A DNA stretch of 53,116 nucleotides. It comes from an uncultured Burkholderiales bacterium (GTDB lineage Bacteria; Pseudomonadota; Gammaproteobacteria; Burkholderiales; Burkholderiaceae). Of this stretch, positions 33,473 to 41,254 are shown one piece after another (position 1 is the stretch's first letter; each line of letters begins with the position of its first letter). The translations under genes were made by a program, and so were the position numbers. Location of the stretch: NCBI GenBank assembly GCA_937891045.1, contig CALBEV010000132.1, positions 1 to 53,116 on the forward strand. Reading direction: 5' to 3'. The notes under the pieces are model-generated. The model had not been told where the DNA came from. It saw only the letters and a program-made list of their open reading frames with translations, and did not search any database.

Positions 33473-34761
33473 GCATCCTCATTCAAAACGGGCAAGTGAT
33501 TGACCCGGCCTCTGGCATGAACACCCGCGCCGATGTGGCGATTCAAAACGGCAGCATCTTGGCGATTGGCAAAGTGGATGCCAGTTTCAAACCCACGCAC
33601 ACCATGGACGCCACGGGTTGCATCGTGATGCCGGGCTTGGTGGACGCGTGTGCAAGATTGGGTGAGCCCGGCCACGAGCACGAAGGCATGTTGGAGACAG
33701 AATTGGCGGCGGCAGTCGCTGGTGGTGTCACCAGTGTGGTTTGTCCGCCCGACACCCAACCCGTGTTGGATGAACCAGGTTTGGTGGAGATGCTGCAATT
33801 TCGCGCGGCGCGTTTGCAGTTGTCACGCGTGTTTCCCTTGGGTGCACTCACACGTGGTTTGGACGGCGAAGCCCTGACGCCCATGGCCGAACTCACCTTG
33901 GCTGGGTGCATTGGTTTTTCGCAAGCCGAGCAGAACATGAGCCACAACCAAGCCTTGCAGCGCGCCATGCAATACGCCGCCACGTATGGCTATTGCATCT
34001 GGTTGCGACCGCAAGATGCGGCGCTGGGCAAAGGTGTGGCGGCCAGCGGCCCCTTGGCCACGCGAATGGGTTTGAGTGGCGTGCCCGTGGCCGCAGAAAC
34101 CATCGCGCTGCACACCATCATCGATTTGATGCGCACCAGTGGGGCTCGCGTTCATGTGTGTCGCTTGTCCAGCGCAGCGGGTGTCGCGTTGGTGCGTCAA
34201 GCCAAGGCCGAAGGCTTGGCCATCAGCTCGGATGTGAGCATCCATAACTTGCATTTCACCGATGCCGACATGGGCTACTTTGACACCCGCGCCCGGCTCA
34301 CGCCGCCCCTGCGCCAACAACGCGACCGCGATGCACTGCGTGAAGGTTTGAAAGACGGCACCATCGATGTGCTGGTGTCCGACCACACACCGGTGGAAGG
34401 CGACGCCAAGGCCTTGCCCTTCGCACAAGCCGAAGCGGGTGCCACGGCCTTAGAGATGTTGCTCAGTGCCACGTTGAAATGGGCGGCGCAAAGTGAAGTG
34501 GATGTGTTGCGTGCATTGCAAGTCGTCACCTCGGCACCCGCGCAGTTGTTGGGTGTGCGGGGTCAGGGCTTGGGGCAGTTGCGTGTTGGCGGTGTGGCCG
34601 ATGTGTGCGTCTACAACCCCGAGGCTTCATGGGCTGTCAAGCCCGAAGCGCTGCGCAGTCAGAGCAAGCACACGCCGTTTGCGTTTGACATGAGTGGCAG
34701 TGAAATGGTGGGGCAGGTCAGGGCCACGATTGTTGCCGGCAAAGTGGTGTTTCAAAACTAA
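33469..34761 (+). CDS. pyrX: Non-catalytic dihydroorotase-like ATCase subunit (PyrC'/PyrX)
   Basis: A 430-residue amidohydrolase-fold protein related to dihydroorotase. The metal motif usually reading D-x-H-x-H is [11 protein letters not shown] here (C61 and R63 replace the histidines), and later metal ligands are also changed, so it cannot bind the zinc pair normally. Such inactive homologues are known as structural partners of PyrB in Pseudomonas-type ATCase. It overlaps pyrB by ATGA. An active pyrC must exist elsewhere. The stop codon is part of a large palindrome. Confidence 0.92.
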   Translation: MSILIQNGQVIDPASGMNTRADVAIQNGSILAIGKVDASFKPTHTMDATGCIVMPGLVDACARLGEPGHEHEGMLETELAAAVAGGVTSVVCPPDTQPVLDEPGLVEMLQFRAARLQLSRVFPLGALTRGLDGEALTPMAELTLAGCIGFSQAEQNMSHNQALQRAMQYAATYGYCIWLRPQDAALGKGVAASGPLATRMGLSGVPVAAETIALHTIIDLMRTSGARVHVCRLSSAAGVALVRQAKAEGLAISSDVSIHNLHFTDADMGYFDTRARLTPPLRQQRDRDALREGLKDGTIDVLVSDHTPVEGDAKALPFAQAEAGATALEMLLSATLKWAAQSEVDVLRALQVVTSAPAQLLGVRGQGLGQLRVGGVADVCVYNPEASWAVKPEALRSQSKHTPFAFDMSGSEMVGQVRATIVAGKVVFQN

Positions 34762-34811
34762 TTGGGGTCAGATTCCAATTATTGAAAATAATTGGAATCT
34801 GACCCCAATTA
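34759..34811. repeat. Perfect 53-bp palindrome (25-bp arms, 3-base loop)
   Basis: Arms 34759-34783 and 34787-34811 are exact reverse complements around GAA. The left arm begins TAATTGGGGTCAGATTCC and includes the pyrX stop codon. It lies between two convergent genes and could act as a bidirectional transcription stop or messenger stabiliser, though no clear U-tract follows. The GGGGTCAG core suggests a dispersed REP-like element; copies elsewhere cannot be seen. Confidence 0.9.
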
Positions 34812-34824
34812 CCTAAGCGTGACT

Positions 34825-36105
34825 TCACAGCAACGTGTCAGCCCAAATGTTCTGCGCCCAATTCCAGGCATACGTGCCTTCAAGCGCATTCGCCTCGGTG
34901 GACAACCCACCCGAACCTGGCACGGTTTTGAAGGTCTTCCCTTCGGCGTTGTACTGATGCACCGACGCCACGTGAATCACCAACTTGTCACTCACATAGC
35001 TGTAGCAGGTGTTGGTTAGTAATGGTCTGGGGTTGATGGCCAAATCGGAGAGTTGCGCCACCACAGCTGCTGCCGCCACTTTGCCGTGTGAGTTGGCCAT
35101 GTGCCCCGACTTGGGCATGGCAGGAGCCGCCAATGTGGCGTCACCCAACACATGGATGTCTTTGGCGGCCAATGATTCGAAGGTCTGGTAGTTGATGCCA
35201 CACCAACGGTTGTTCACCGTGGCCAAACCCGTTTGCATGGCAATGGAGCCTGCACGCATGGCGGGTAAAACGTTCAGCACATCAGCACGAATGCTTTCTT
35301 GCACATCGAATTTCAAGGTGCTGGTTTTGGCGTCCACCGCCACGACCTTGTGGTTGGGGCGAAACTCGATGATGTCTTTGTAGTTGTCGCTCCAAAACTT
35401 TTTGAACAAAGCAGGTTTGGAGGTGATGTCGGGGTTGGCATCCAGAATCAGCACCTTGGATTTGGGCTTGGCTTGCTTGAAGTAATGCGCCACTTGGCTG
35501 GCGCGTTCATACGGCCCTGGCGGGCATTTGTACGGCGCTTCAGGCACGGTGAGGGCATACACACCACCGTCGGGCATGGCTTCAAGTTGTTGGCGCAGCG
35601 CCGTGGTTTCCGCGCCCGCTTTCCACGCTTGCAAAATTTGACCACTGGCGTTGGCCGCTTGCAAGCCTTCGATGCTGTCGAAATGCATGTCCACACCGGG
35701 CGACACAATGAGTTTGTCGTAGCTGATGGTGCCGCCGTTTTTCAAGCTCACGGTTTTCTTGGCTGGGTCGATGGCGGTGACAAGGTCGTGCACCAAACTC
35801 ACGCCATGCTTGCTGCTGAGGGCCGTGTAGGGCGTGGTGATTTGCGCCATGGTTTTGCTGCCACCCAAGACCAAGTTGGACATGGGGCATGAAATGAAAG
35901 TCTTGTTCGGTTCAATCAACACTACGCTGATTTTGTAATTGGACAAGACCCGCACATACTTGGCCGCTGTAGCACCGCCATAGCCGCCACCAATCACCAC
36001 CACCTGGGCTTTGGCAGGCGCTTGGCTGGTGAGTGTGGCGCAGCTCGAGAGGGCTGACAGAGAACCCAAGGCCAAGCCGGTTTGAAGCAGTGTTCTTCTT
36101 TGCAT
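34825..36105 (-). CDS. fccB: Sulfide dehydrogenase flavoprotein (FccB type)
   Basis: A 426-residue FAD protein. The N terminus has a twin-arginine-like start (QRRTLLQTG) and a lipobox-like LSSC near residue 22. The FAD motif QVVVIGGGYGGATAAKYV follows, then IEPNKTFISCPMSNLVLGG, DKLIVSPGVD and LGDATLAAPAMPKSGHMANSHGK. Several cysteines (SCPMSN, YKCPPGPYE, NRWCGINYQ) occupy positions of the redox-active pair in flavocytochrome c. It oxidises sulfide in the periplasm and passes electrons to the cytochrome encoded 9 bases upstream. Confidence 0.9.
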   Translation of the reverse strand: MQRRTLLQTGLALGSLSALSSCATLTSQAPAKAQVVVIGGGYGGATAAKYVRVLSNYKISVVLIEPNKTFISCPMSNLVLGGSKTMAQITTPYTALSSKHGVSLVHDLVTAIDPAKKTVSLKNGGTISYDKLIVSPGVDMHFDSIEGLQAANASGQILQAWKAGAETTALRQQLEAMPDGGVYALTVPEAPYKCPPGPYERASQVAHYFKQAKPKSKVLILDANPDITSKPALFKKFWSDNYKDIIEFRPNHKVVAVDAKTSTLKFDVQESIRADVLNVLPAMRAGSIAMQTGLATVNNRWCGINYQTFESLAAKDIHVLGDATLAAPAMPKSGHMANSHGKVAAAAVVAQLSDLAINPRPLLTNTCYSYVSDKLVIHVASVHQYNAEGKTFKTVPGSGGLSTEANALEGTYAWNWAQNIWADTLL

Positions 36106-36114
36106 GGTGTGTCC

Positions 36115-36441
36115 TTAGCGTTTTTGAGCAGCGAAATAATCGGCCATGCTCTCGATTTGTTGATCGGTCAAGCCCTTGGTCAGTTGGTGCATCACGGTGG
36201 CGGGTCGGCTGCCGTCCTTGAAGGCTTTCATCTGCGCCACCATGTAGTCGCGTGGCAAACCTGCAATGGAGGGGACGCTGGAGCCAGGCACTGCGCGGCC
36301 TTCACTGCCATGGCAGTTGGCACAGGTGGCGGCATCGGCGCGTTGATGCAGCGCACCGGCAGCGTCTAGTGCCATCACAGGCCAACTGCTCAGCAACAGC
36401 AACGCACTTGCAAATCTCAGTGTGAATTTGGGGTGGGGCAT
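36115..36441 (-). CDS. Class I cytochrome c, probable FccA-like partner
   Basis: A 108-residue exported cytochrome. It has a signal peptide (RFASALLLLSSWPVMA) and a single heme site CANCHG near residue 41, with distal methionine candidates (VMHQL or YMVAQM). The two-heme FccA of Allochromatium is larger. This monoheme form resembles the cytochromes paired with FccB/SoxF in betaproteobacteria. ATG 36441 is used; an upstream start would overlap modC. It lies 35 bases after modC and 9 bases before fccB. Confidence 0.88.
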   Translation of the reverse strand: MPHPKFTLRFASALLLLSSWPVMALDAAGALHQRADAATCANCHGSEGRAVPGSSVPSIAGLPRDYMVAQMKAFKDGSRPATVMHQLTKGLTDQQIESMADYFAAQKR

Positions 36442-36476
36442 GGCAGGTCTTTCAATGGATGAAAAAAAAAGGGCGC

Positions 36477-37151
36477 TCAAACAGCGTGCGTCACCACATG
36501 GCCTTTTGAGATTTCAATGATCTCATCGCCAAAGCTTTCAACATCGTCTGGGTTGTGGCTGATGAGGATCATGGGGATGTTCAATTGCGCTTGCACTTGC
36601 GACAACTCTTGGCGCAGGTTTTGACGCAAACTTTCATCCAGCGCAGAAAAAGGTTCGTCTAGCAAAATGGCTTTGGGTCGCATCACCAAGGCGCGGGCCA
36701 AGGCCACTCGTTGACTTTGGCCGCCAGAGAGTTGATGCGGATACTGATGGGCCAAGGTGCGCAACTCGAACTTGTCCAGCCAGTGGTCCACATCAGGGTG
36801 GCTGAACTGCTGTGCTGGGTTGAACCAGCGTTTATGGAGAGAGAAGGCGATGTTTTGCATGACGGTCAGGTGTGGAAACAAAGCATACTCTTGAAACACA
36901 TAGGCCAGTGCACGTTCTTGGGGGGTGGTGCAAATGCCCAGAGACTCGTCAAAAAGAGTGACATTGTTAAAACGAATGTGTCCATGTTCTGGTGTGGTCA
37001 GGCCGGACAACATTTTCAGGATCTGTGTTTTGCCCGCACCTGAGGGACCAAACAAGACCAATCTGGAGGCATTGCTTTGAAAGCTGACATCCAATTCAAA
37101 CTGATGCTGCTTGCTTGCATAGGTTTTTTGAAGTGACACATCCCACAACAT
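36477..37151 (-). CDS. modC: Molybdate ABC transporter ATP-binding protein (short form)
   Basis: A 224-residue ABC ATPase with Walker A GPSGAGKT (35-42), signature LSGGQ (141-145) and Walker B ILLDEP (162-167). E. coli ModC has about 350 residues because of a C-terminal MOP/TOBE regulatory domain; this one ends right after the ATPase core, so molybdate trans-inhibition through that domain is absent. The modB gene lies 9 bases upstream. Molybdate specificity is inferred from modB and modE. Confidence 0.88.
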   Translation of the reverse strand: MLWDVSLQKTYASKQHQFELDVSFQSNASRLVLFGPSGAGKTQILKMLSGLTTPEHGHIRFNNVTLFDESLGICTTPQERALAYVFQEYALFPHLTVMQNIAFSLHKRWFNPAQQFSHPDVDHWLDKFELRTLAHQYPHQLSGGQSQRVALARALVMRPKAILLDEPFSALDESLRQNLRQELSQVQAQLNIPMILISHNPDDVESFGDEIIEISKGHVVTHAV

Positions 37152-37160
37152 GGCGACCCC

Positions 37161-37835
37161 TTAGCGTGACTCGATCACACGGCCGGGCATGAGTTTGCCC
37201 GACACCAACAACACACTGATGCAGACCACCGAGGTGAGCAGCACCAAGAAATTGGCCACATCATCCCGACCCGCTTGCACCGCTTCGTACACCGCAATCG
37301 ACAAGGTTTGGGTTTGACCCGGAATGCTGCCCGCCACCATCAAGGTGGCACCAAACTCACCTGAGGAACGAGCGAATGATAACAAGACACCCGACAAAAT
37401 ACCGCGCCACGCCAGTGGCAAGGTGACGCGAAAGAAGATGGCAAATTCGCTGATGCCCAAGACCCTGGCGGATTGTTCGTATTGAGACTCCAAGGATTCA
37501 AACGCCGCACGTGCGGCTTTGAAGACCAAGGGAAAAGACACGATGGCGGCGGCAATCACTGCGGCTTGCCAGGTGAAGATCAGGTTGATGTTGAAGTTGT
37601 CTTCTAAAAACGCACCGATGGGGCCGTTGCGGCCAATCAAAACCAACAGGTAGTAGCCCAGCACAGTGGGCGGCATCACCATGGGCAGCGTGAGTACCGC
37701 GTCCAACACGTCTTTGCCCCAGAAGTTTTTGCGGGCAAAAACATAGGCCACGCCAATGCCTAAAAACAAATTGATGAGGGTGGCGAAGCCCGCCACCTTC
37801 AAGGTCAACCGCAATGCAATCCAAGCTTCATCCAT
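37161..37835 (-). CDS. modB: Molybdate ABC transporter permease
   Basis: This is a 224-residue inner-membrane permease with five or six helices. The family start is WIALRLTLKVAGFATLINLFLGIGVAYV, followed by LPMVMPPTVLGYYLL. The ATPase-coupling (EAA) loop AARAAFESLESQYEQSARVLGISEFAIFFRVTLPLAWRGI and the end FARSSGEFGATLMVAGSIPGQTQTL are both typical of ModB. It lies between modE and modC on the minus strand. Confidence 0.93.
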   Translation of the reverse strand: MDEAWIALRLTLKVAGFATLINLFLGIGVAYVFARKNFWGKDVLDAVLTLPMVMPPTVLGYYLLVLIGRNGPIGAFLEDNFNINLIFTWQAAVIAAAIVSFPLVFKAARAAFESLESQYEQSARVLGISEFAIFFRVTLPLAWRGILSGVLLSFARSSGEFGATLMVAGSIPGQTQTLSIAVYEAVQAGRDDVANFLVLLTSVVCISVLLVSGKLMPGRVIESR

Positions 37836-37868
37836 TCGTGCATCAGGGCGCGAACCCTGTCCTTGTTG

Positions 37869-38630
37869 TCAGTTGGCCAGCGCCAACACCACTGCTGTTT
37901 CATCCAACTCTGCAATCGCTTCATCACTGATGCTGAAGTCGCTCAAGTGCTCGGCAAAGCCGACGATGGTGATGCCCGGCTCCACCAGCAAATTGATTTC
38001 ACCACTGGCGCTGCCACGTGATTTGCGCACCACCACGCCATGCACCACGTTTTTGTGCTTTTCACTGGAGGCTTGTTTGATGCTGACCGCGGTGGCCTTG
38101 CACAACACCAACACAGCTTGACCCACATGCAACTCAAACAACTCGGCGCTGGCACTGGTGATCTTGGAGTAAAAAACCGTGCCGCCTTTGGAACTGAGCT
38201 CCACCCGCACAAAACTCCCTTTTTTGCTGATGCCAGACACTGTGCAAGGGAACTGGTTGCGCATGGTGGTGCGCAGGCCCAACATGCCGCTGTCTGAAAA
38301 GCCTGTGCCCGATTGACCACCGGTCTTTTTCGTGAGCTGCGACTTCACCACTTCCAAATCGGTGGAAGCCTTCAGCAATTCTTTACCCGCCTTGGTGAGC
38401 TGGGCACCGCCGCCGCCTGCACCGCCCACCACTTTTTCCACCAAGGGGGTGCCCGCCAAATTGCTGAGGATGTCGATGGCTTGCCAAGCAGCTTTGTAGC
38501 TCACGCCCGCACGCCGAGCAGCCTCTGAGATGGAGCCTGCGTCTTGCAGACGACGCAGGATGTCGATGCGTTTGTCCGTCTTGCTGTGGCCGAGGGCTTT
38601 CCCTAGGTCTTTTGTGTTTTTGCCAACCAT
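37869..38630 (-). CDS. modE: ModE molybdate-responsive transcription regulator
   Basis: A 253-residue ModE with the full architecture. An N-terminal winged HTH (DILRRLQDAGSISEAARRAGVSYKAAWQAIDILSN, then VGGAGGGGAQLTKAGKELL) is followed by two MOP domains (RNQFPCTVSGISKKGSFVRVEL to VLVLCKATAVSIKQAS, and VVHGVVVRKSRGSASGEINLL to VVLALAN) that bind molybdate. Molybdate-loaded ModE normally represses uptake genes. ATG 38630 is chosen over two preceding in-frame TTG codons. The start region faces the porin-modA promoter. Confidence 0.94.
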   Translation of the reverse strand: MVGKNTKDLGKALGHSKTDKRIDILRRLQDAGSISEAARRAGVSYKAAWQAIDILSNLAGTPLVEKVVGGAGGGGAQLTKAGKELLKASTDLEVVKSQLTKKTGGQSGTGFSDSGMLGLRTTMRNQFPCTVSGISKKGSFVRVELSSKGGTVFYSKITSASAELFELHVGQAVLVLCKATAVSIKQASSEKHKNVVHGVVVRKSRGSASGEINLLVEPGITIVGFAEHLSDFSISDEAIAELDETAVVLALAN

Positions 38631-38657
38631 CAACAAAATTCCAAAAAAGGATGGTAA

Positions 38658-38701
38658 ATTCGCTATTCTAAAAAAGAAGAGCGATTCGATTCGCTATTCT
38701 A
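38658..38701. promoter_or_regulatory. Candidate ModE operator region between modE and porin-modA
   Basis: The 13-mer ATTCGCTATTCTA occurs twice (38658-38670 and 38689-38701), 31 bases apart or about three helical turns. The first copy is also the left arm of an inverted repeat, TCGCTATTCT-AAAAA-AGAAGAGCGA (38660-38684), 9 of 10 positions pairing. CGCTAT half-sites facing each other resemble known ModE boxes. Each copy includes TATTCT, usable as a -10, so occupancy would block transcription. Assignment to ModE is inference. Confidence 0.6.
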
Positions 38702-38730
38702 TTTCAGAATTCTCAAGCCAAAAGCAAAGT

Positions 38731-40218
38731 ATGTTGCATTCATTCAAAGCCTACCATCGCATCCAAATCAAACCCCTGGTTGCGGCCTTGTTGTTGGCCG
38801 CCTCTGGCGCATTGTTCGCAGCTGATGGCGCGGTCAAGCCCAGCGGCTTTGGCCTGGTTTCTGCCGATGGGCAAAGCTCGGTCAATCTCTATGGACAGTT
38901 TCACTTCGACATGCGGTCTATCCATAACGGTTTGAATCTGCTGAACGACAAAGACGCCGCATCTGGTGCCGATAACTTTGAGGTACGTCGGGGTCGACTC
39001 GGCATCACCGGCAGGCTGCTCAAAGACATCGACTATGAATTGATCACCAACACCTTGGGGAGCAACGCCAACTTGATTCACCGTGCCTATATCAACTATG
39101 GCTACAACCAGCAAGTGCAAGTGCGTGTCGGTCGATTCAAGCAGCCGTTTTCCTTGGAAGAAATGTCCAGCGCGAATGGTTTGGATTTCATGGAGCGCTC
39201 TTATGGCAACCAGTTGGTGCCCAGCCACCGCTTGGGCGGCATGATCCATGGAGAACCCGTCAAAGGCTTCACCTATGGCGTGTCTGTTTACCAAGACGGT
39301 TTCAATGAAATATCCAACACCGACAACATCGGTGCATTGGGCGCAGCCCGCGCCACCGTGAACCTGGCTGAACTGCGCGGAATCAGCGACACCATTCTTC
39401 ACTTCGGTGTTGGTTTGGACAAAGGCAGTTACAAAACCACACCCACGGTCAGCACGGATACCGGTGCAGCCATCAGCGGATTGACCCGTGGCACGGTGTT
39501 GGCATTCCGCTCGGAAAACAGAGGCATGACCAATGTCTACCGGGCACAAATCAGTGGCGACACCATCAGTCCCGCCTTCGGTGGTTTGGCCAACAATGTG
39601 GCCAACATCAGCAAAGAACTCAAAGGTTTGGAATTGGCGCTGGCCACAGGTCCTTGGAAGTTTCAATCTGAATATTTTGATGCTGCCTACAGTGCCAAGG
39701 CTTTGAACTACAACACAGACTCAGCCTTGGGTGCGCTTGGATTGAAAGGCACGGCCACGTTGGATGTGACTGCAAAAACAAATTACCATGAATTTTTGTA
39801 CAACATCACCGGAGAAAACTGGTCCTCAGCCTACAAGTCTGGGGCATTTGGCAGTGTGAAACCAAAGTCGAATTTTGGTGGCGGCGGTACCGGTGGTTGG
39901 CAAGCAGGCTGGCGTGTTTCCAGCTACAAAGTGGGTGAGCCCGCAGGGACTGCACTGGCAGGATCGGGTGTCACCAAAACCAACACCACCACGTTTGGCA
40001 CGATCAACACCAACACATCGCGTGGTGAAAACTCTGCAACCGCTACCACCAACACCTTCGCTTTGAATTGGATCTTGAACCCGAACGCACGTGTGATGTT
40101 CAACTATGCTGAAACCAAGTTTGGCACCAAGGTCACTTATCTCTCTACAACCGCGACGGATGTGGGATTCATTAACAAAGAAAAGCTCTTCTCGGTTCGC
40201 ACTCAACTCAGTTTTTAA
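38731..40218 (+). CDS. Phosphate-selective-type porin (OprO/OprP family)
   Basis: A 495-residue outer-membrane porin with a signal peptide (KPLVAALLLAASGALFA, cleavage near residue 31). The OprP-like body starts VNLYGQFHFDMR, NFEVRRGRLGITGRLLKDIDYEL and QVQVRVGRFKQPFSLEE, and ends in the aromatic barrel signature VRTQLSF. The family binds anions such as phosphate. Here the gene is 9 bases before modA under a shared promoter with ModE-like sites, so passage of molybdate across the outer membrane is a reasonable hypothesis. ATG 38731 is chosen because the upstream frame crosses the promoter. Confidence 0.88.
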   Translation: MLHSFKAYHRIQIKPLVAALLLAASGALFAADGAVKPSGFGLVSADGQSSVNLYGQFHFDMRSIHNGLNLLNDKDAASGADNFEVRRGRLGITGRLLKDIDYELITNTLGSNANLIHRAYINYGYNQQVQVRVGRFKQPFSLEEMSSANGLDFMERSYGNQLVPSHRLGGMIHGEPVKGFTYGVSVYQDGFNEISNTDNIGALGAARATVNLAELRGISDTILHFGVGLDKGSYKTTPTVSTDTGAAISGLTRGTVLAFRSENRGMTNVYRAQISGDTISPAFGGLANNVANISKELKGLELALATGPWKFQSEYFDAAYSAKALNYNTDSALGALGLKGTATLDVTAKTNYHEFLYNITGENWSSAYKSGAFGSVKPKSNFGGGGTGGWQAGWRVSSYKVGEPAGTALAGSGVTKTNTTTFGTINTNTSRGENSATATTNTFALNWILNPNARVMFNYAETKFGTKVTYLSTTATDVGFINKEKLFSVRTQLSF

Positions 40219-40227
40219 GTCCACCCC

Positions 40228-40977
40228 ATGAAACATTTGAACCGTATCACTGTCGCTTTGTCTCTGTTGCTCAGCGTCTCTTCGTGGGCCGCCGAACTCA
40301 CCGTCTCTGCAGCTGCCAGCCTGACACAGGCTTTCCAGGAAATAGGTTCTCAGTTTGAAACCCAAAATCCCGGCACCAAAGTTAAATTCAACTTCGGAGC
40401 TTCAGGTGCATTGATGCAGCAAATCGTCAATGGTGCGCCTGTGGATGTGTTTGCCAGTGCCGACACCGACACCATGGACAAAGCGGTGGCCAAGAAAGCG
40501 GTGAACGCGGCTGACGTGAAGGTGTTCACCAGCAACCAATTGGTACTGGTCACACCTGCCAACAGTCTTGCCGTGATGACGCGGCTTGTCGACTTGAAAA
40601 AGCCTGACATCAAGCGTTTTGCCATGGGCTTGCCAGCCAGTGTGCCTGCTGGCCTCTACGCTCAAGGCGCATTGGAAAAAGCGGGGCTGTGGAAGGATGT
40701 GAAAGACAAAGTCATCAGCACCCAAAACGTTCGGCAAACCCTGGACTATGTGGCTCGCAATGAAGTGGACGCTGGGTTTGTGTATGCCAGTGACGCGCAG
40801 TTGATGGCGGGCAAAGTGAAAGTGGCCTTTCAAGTGGCGACCACCTCACCGATTCACTACCCGATGGCCAAAGTTGCATCCTCAACCAAGTCAGAAGATG
40901 CGCTCAAGTTCATGGCGTTTGTGATGTCCAACGCAGGCCAGTCGATTTTGAAAAAACACGGCTTCACAGCGCCCTGA
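40228..40977 (+). CDS. modA: Periplasmic molybdate-binding protein
   Basis: A 249-residue solute-binding protein with a signal peptide (ITVALSLLLSVSSWA-AEL). The ModA signature runs LTVSAAASLTQAFQEIG, FNFGASGALMQQIVNGAPVDVFASAD and later NEVDAGFVYASDA, which place the serine and backbone ligands of the oxyanion. It delivers molybdate to ModBC, whose genes lie on the other side of the modE/porin intergenic region. No ribosome site is visible, suggesting coupling to the porin gene. A terminator follows at 41010. Confidence 0.94.
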   Translation: MKHLNRITVALSLLLSVSSWAAELTVSAAASLTQAFQEIGSQFETQNPGTKVKFNFGASGALMQQIVNGAPVDVFASADTDTMDKAVAKKAVNAADVKVFTSNQLVLVTPANSLAVMTRLVDLKKPDIKRFAMGLPASVPAGLYAQGALEKAGLWKDVKDKVISTQNVRQTLDYVARNEVDAGFVYASDAQLMAGKVKVAFQVATTSPIHYPMAKVASSTKSEDALKFMAFVMSNAGQSILKKHGFTAP

Positions 40978-41005
40978 AAGCGCAGTGCATCATGACTGGT
41001 TCTGA

Positions 41006-41254
41006 TCAAGCCGCACCCGCGGCAATTTTTGGCCGCAAGGCTGCGCCATGTTGTTCCAAGGCTTGCCGCACCAAGGGCAACAATGTCGGCAAATTTTGCT
41101 GGTCAATGCCATCCAAAATCAAGTTGCGCATACGTGGTTCCCAAAATTTATGGATGTGGGTGGCGATGCCGCTCTTGGCCTCTTCTTGGTCGGGGAAGGC
41201 CGAGAAAAATTCGCCAATTTGATTGGCCATGTGAACCAGGTTGTCAATGTCCAT
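41006..41254 (-). CDS. fdsD: Formate dehydrogenase delta subunit
   Basis: An 82-residue FdsD-like protein: NLVHMANQIGEFFSAFPDQEEAKSGIATHIHKFWEPRMR, which is the conserved core of the family, then a variable end. FdsD is needed for assembly or stability of the soluble NAD-dependent formate dehydrogenase. It is the last gene of the fds run and overlaps fdhD by 11 bases. Its last codons contain the terminator of the convergent modA gene. Confidence 0.9.
   Translation of the reverse strand: MDIDNLVHMANQIGEFFSAFPDQEEAKSGIATHIHKFWEPRMRNLILDGIDQQNLPTLLPLVRQALEQHGAALRPKIAAGAA
41010..41030 (+). terminator. Terminator of porin-modA, inside the end of fdsD
   Basis: GCCGC (41010-41014), loop ACCC, GCGGC (41019-41023), AA and five T. 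It is placed 33 bases after the modA stop and overlaps the last codons of fdsD on the other strand. Confidence 0.6.
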
